Assembly (NCBI RefSeq): GCF_000621565.1
Contig: NZ_KK211305.1
Location: 1-64,000, forward strand
DNA from: Butyrivibrio sp. LB2008
Lineage (GTDB): Bacteria; Bacillota; Clostridia; Lachnospirales; Lachnospiraceae
Reading direction: 5' to 3'
Length of the DNA stretch: 64,000 nucleotides
Shown here: in pieces, positions 62,027 through 64,000 of the stretch
Layout of the letters: each line of letters begins with the position of its first letter
Position numbering within the stretch: the stretch's first letter is position 1
Made by a program: the position numbers and the translations under genes
Notes under the pieces: generated by a model
Told to the model about the DNA's origin: nothing
Database searches by the model: none
The model's input: the letters and a program-made list of their open reading frames with translations, nothing else

Positions 62027-62941
62027 ATGGAAATCACTATAGAGAACCTAACTAAAAGATTTGGAGATCAAATTGCGGTAAAAGATTTGTCTCTTAAGAT
62101 TCCGGCAGGTAAGATATATGGTTTCATAGGCGCGAATGGTGCCGGTAAAACAACGACCATGAAGATGATGGTTGGACTTTTAAAGCCTGATTCAGGCGTC
62201 GTCAGATACAACGGAAAAGAAATGAAACATCTGGATAGCAGTATAATGCAGGATGTAGGCGTGTTTATCAGTAAACCCAATTATTATCCCAATCTGACGG
62301 CAAGAGAAAATCTTGCATATCTTCAGCGAATACTTGGAAAACCTGTTGAAGAGGCGGACAGAGTTCTTAAGCTTGTTGGGCTTGACGCTGTTGGTGACAA
62401 AAAAGTTTCTAAGTTTTCTTTTGGAATGAAGCAAAGACTTGGGCTTGCCATTTCCTTTCTGAATAATCCCAAGGTACTTATTCTTGATGAACCAACTAAC
62501 GGACTTGATCCAAGAGGAATATTTGAGATAAGAGAGATGCTTGGAAATTTGGCGCATCAAAGCGGATGTACGATTTTTATCTCGAGCCACAATATTGCAG
62601 AGATTGAGAAGCTTTCAGATAGAATATGCATTATCGACAGAGGTAAAAAGATATTTGAAGGAAGCGTTGATGAACTTTATGAAACTGAAGGACTGGAATA
62701 TTGTATAAGGACAAATGATTCTGAAAAAGCAGCGAAGCTTTTTGGCAAGATTGGACTGACATATGTAAGAAAAAATGATGCATTCTTTATGGAGATGGCA
62801 AAAGAAAAAATACCTGCATTGTTAAAACTTCTTATTGATGCAAATGTTGAAGTATATGAGGTGTCGCCAAACAACAGCCTTGAAAACATATATCTGGCGC
62901 TTACCGGAAAAGAAAGAGGTGGCGTATGCAGTGTCTTATAA
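62027..62941 (+). CDS. ABC transporter ATP-binding protein, lantibiotic-immunity type
   Basis: A 304-residue ATPase with Walker A GANGAGKTTTMKM, signature FSFGMKQRLGLA, Walker B VLILDEPTNGLD and the switch His (SSHNIAE). The C-terminal extension ends in a segment typical of BcrA/LanF-like ATPases. The signature starts FSFGMKQR rather than LSGGQ, which is normal for this group. It probably powers export of, or protection from, an antimicrobial peptide. The permease gene overlaps its last 16 bases. Confidence 0.95.
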   Translation: MEITIENLTKRFGDQIAVKDLSLKIPAGKIYGFIGANGAGKTTTMKMMVGLLKPDSGVVRYNGKEMKHLDSSIMQDVGVFISKPNYYPNLTARENLAYLQRILGKPVEEADRVLKLVGLDAVGDKKVSKFSFGMKQRLGLAISFLNNPKVLILDEPTNGLDPRGIFEIREMLGNLAHQSGCTIFISSHNIAEIEKLSDRICIIDRGKKIFEGSVDELYETEGLEYCIRTNDSEKAAKLFGKIGLTYVRKNDAFFMEMAKEKIPALLKLLIDANVEVYEVSPNNSLENIYLALTGKERGGVCSVL

Positions 62942-63651
62942 GAGAAGAAATAAAAAAGATACAGGCTGACAAGTGCGTGCCATATGTGATAATCAGCTTT
63001 GCGGTGTTATGTAACTTGATGGTAGCGGTCTTATGTAAGTTTGATGTGACTAACGAGGATGTACTTGCATTATACGGAAAAAACGGAGTGAATCTATATT
63101 TTTTCATCGGTATAAATACGCTTGTCGGGCTCTTTTGCGCGATGTTTGTCGGATACATGATTTTGACAAAAGAATATATAAATGATACTTGGGATCTTCT
63201 GATGACAAAACTGTTTGACGGCAAGAAACTTGTTGTGGCCAAATTCATCGTATTTATGCTGTATCAGAGCATATACATACTTTTTTCTATTGTTTTATAC
63301 ATTCCGATTTCAAAGCTCTTAATTCGCGCAGATATAGATTTCAGAATGCTTGGAAGTGTTCTGGTCATAGTTTTCTTCATAAATGCATTCTGTTATATAC
63401 TTCAATACTGTATTCAACTATATGTCAAAAATTTCCCCATAGCCGTTGTGTCAGGACTTCTGCTTGTCTACATTCTCGGACCGATCAGAGAAATCGTACA
63501 TATTGCAAATTACATCGGAACGGTTGCCGGAACGTACGCATTTGAATCCGGAAATGTATATAATGCAAAGTTCCTTGCTACATCCGCATTACTGAATATT
63601 GCAATCGGCGCTTCTTTTGTATATATAAGCGGGAAAAAGTTCTACTCATAG
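62926..63651 (+). CDS. ABC-2 permease, first of two
   Basis: A 241-residue protein with six hydrophobic segments, no signal peptide and the LanE/LanG-like layout (KEYINDTWDLLMTKLFDGKK after TM2). The start overlaps the ATPase gene by 16 bases, with AGAGG upstream. With the next gene it would form a heterodimeric channel for the ATPase. Confidence 0.88.
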   Translation: MQCLIREEIKKIQADKCVPYVIISFAVLCNLMVAVLCKFDVTNEDVLALYGKNGVNLYFFIGINTLVGLFCAMFVGYMILTKEYINDTWDLLMTKLFDGKKLVVAKFIVFMLYQSIYILFSIVLYIPISKLLIRADIDFRMLGSVLVIVFFINAFCYILQYCIQLYVKNFPIAVVSGLLLVYILGPIREIVHIANYIGTVAGTYAFESGNVYNAKFLATSALLNIAIGASFVYISGKKFYS

Positions 63652-63659
63652 GAGGGAAC

Positions 63660-64000
63660 ATGGATTATTTAAGATTTGAACTAAGAAAAATTAAAGGTTC
63701 CGGGATACTCGTAATCGGGGCGGTTCTGACAATCTTGTCTGTTTTGTTTCAAGGATATTTGGGACTCATGGTAAAAGAAATAACATGCGATATCATACAT
63801 GTTACTGCGATGGATCTTTTTTCGACCCTTATTTTCCCTATATTTATATCAGTTGTGGTTTCGGAGAGCTTCTCTATAGAAGAGACAAATTGTGGAATCG
63901 CAAATTCTTATTTCACTAATATTTCAATAAATAAGATCTATACGATGAAACTTTTGACTGTCAGACTTATAAATCTTTTCTTTTTTACATTGGCAACTGC
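63660..64000 (+). CDS. ABC-2 permease, second of two (cut by window end)
   Basis: The first 113 codons of a membrane protein: MDYLRFELRKIKGSG followed by a hydrophobic segment, then a second near residues 55-75 and a third starting at about 100. It begins 8 bases after the previous stop, behind GGAGG. The frame is open to the window edge, so the length is unknown. It matches the start of lantibiotic-immunity-type permeases. Confidence 0.85.
   Translation, partial: MDYLRFELRKIKGSGILVIGAVLTILSVLFQGYLGLMVKEITCDIIHVTAMDLFSTLIFPIFISVVVSESFSIEETNCGIANSYFTNISINKIYTMKLLTVRLINLFFFTLAT

Overview
The window looks like a chromosomal segment of a low-GC, anaerobic, xylan-degrading Lachnospiraceae (Butyrivibrio/Pseudobutyrivibrio type). 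This is inferred from gene content: a secreted GH11-CBM36-CE4 xylanase/esterase, pyruvate:ferredoxin oxidoreductase, a 2[4Fe-4S] ferredoxin, phosphoketolase, paired glgC/glgD, SpoVG, MecA, and small families such as DUF951, DUF4867 and DUF6465. Gene starts use ATG, GTG and TTG, usually behind strong Shine-Dalgarno (SD) sequences, and many promoters carry an extended -10 (TGn before TATAAT-like hexamers).

Layout. 1-500: 3' tip of a 23S rRNA gene, then tRNA-Asn, tRNA-Glu and tRNA-Cys with no 5S between. 0.5-3.5 kb: three-S1-domain protein, sirtuin, DUF951, then rpsF-ssb-rpsR. 3.6-16.9 kb: a block of mostly single-gene units (HAD proteins, transglutaminase-like protein, xylanase, DUF4867, XRE and WYL regulators, M48 protease, phosphoketolase), several closed by strong terminators. 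16.9-21.1 kb: gdpP-rplI-dnaB, then an unlisted small ferredoxin gene on the minus strand. 21.5-26 kb: nifJ and mecA. 26-26.65 kb: a non-coding region holding a possible small regulated gene. 26.65-36.4 kb: GH18-like protein, threonylcarbamoyl-AMP synthase, rpiB, upp, dCMP deaminase, coiled-coil/SleB hydrolase, a large membrane-anchored protein and a secreted nuclease. 36.4-43.1 kb: mainly minus-strand genes, LUD protein, prs, dnaC/dnaI-like, dnaD-like and murC, with a DnaA-box cluster and a structured intergenic element. 43.3-46.1 kb: glgC-glgD-spoVG. 46.1-46.4 kb: a MITE-like palindromic element. 46.5-53.4 kb: BIG2 surface protein, pth-mfd, and an MFS transporter behind twin palindromic operators. 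53.4-56.3 kb: a LytTR/DUF3021-controlled ABC transporter operon with 21-bp-phased direct repeats upstream. 56.4-58.9 kb: aminotransferase, PAP2 phosphatase and a DUF6465 protein with a histone-like basic tail. 59-61.1 kb: an orphan PD-(D/E)XK-like protein and 1.35 kb of non-coding DNA with a seven-unit, 63-64 bp hairpin repeat array. 61.1-64 kb: DUF2975 protein, small HTH regulator and an ABC transporter running off the end.

How the genes fit together. Translation and replication genes (rpsF, rpsR, rplI, ssb, dnaB, dnaC/dnaD-like, pth, tRNAs) are interleaved with central carbon metabolism suited to plant-fibre fermentation: xylan depolymerisation and deacetylation, pentose phosphate handling (rpiB, phosphoketolase, prs), pyruvate oxidation with ferredoxin, and glycogen storage. 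The least explained parts are the 60.1-60.6 kb tandem array, the 26.1-26.3 kb SD-sequestering locus, the DnaA-box cluster at 41.5 kb, the hairpin between the dnaD- and dnaC-like genes, and the 46.1-46.4 kb element.
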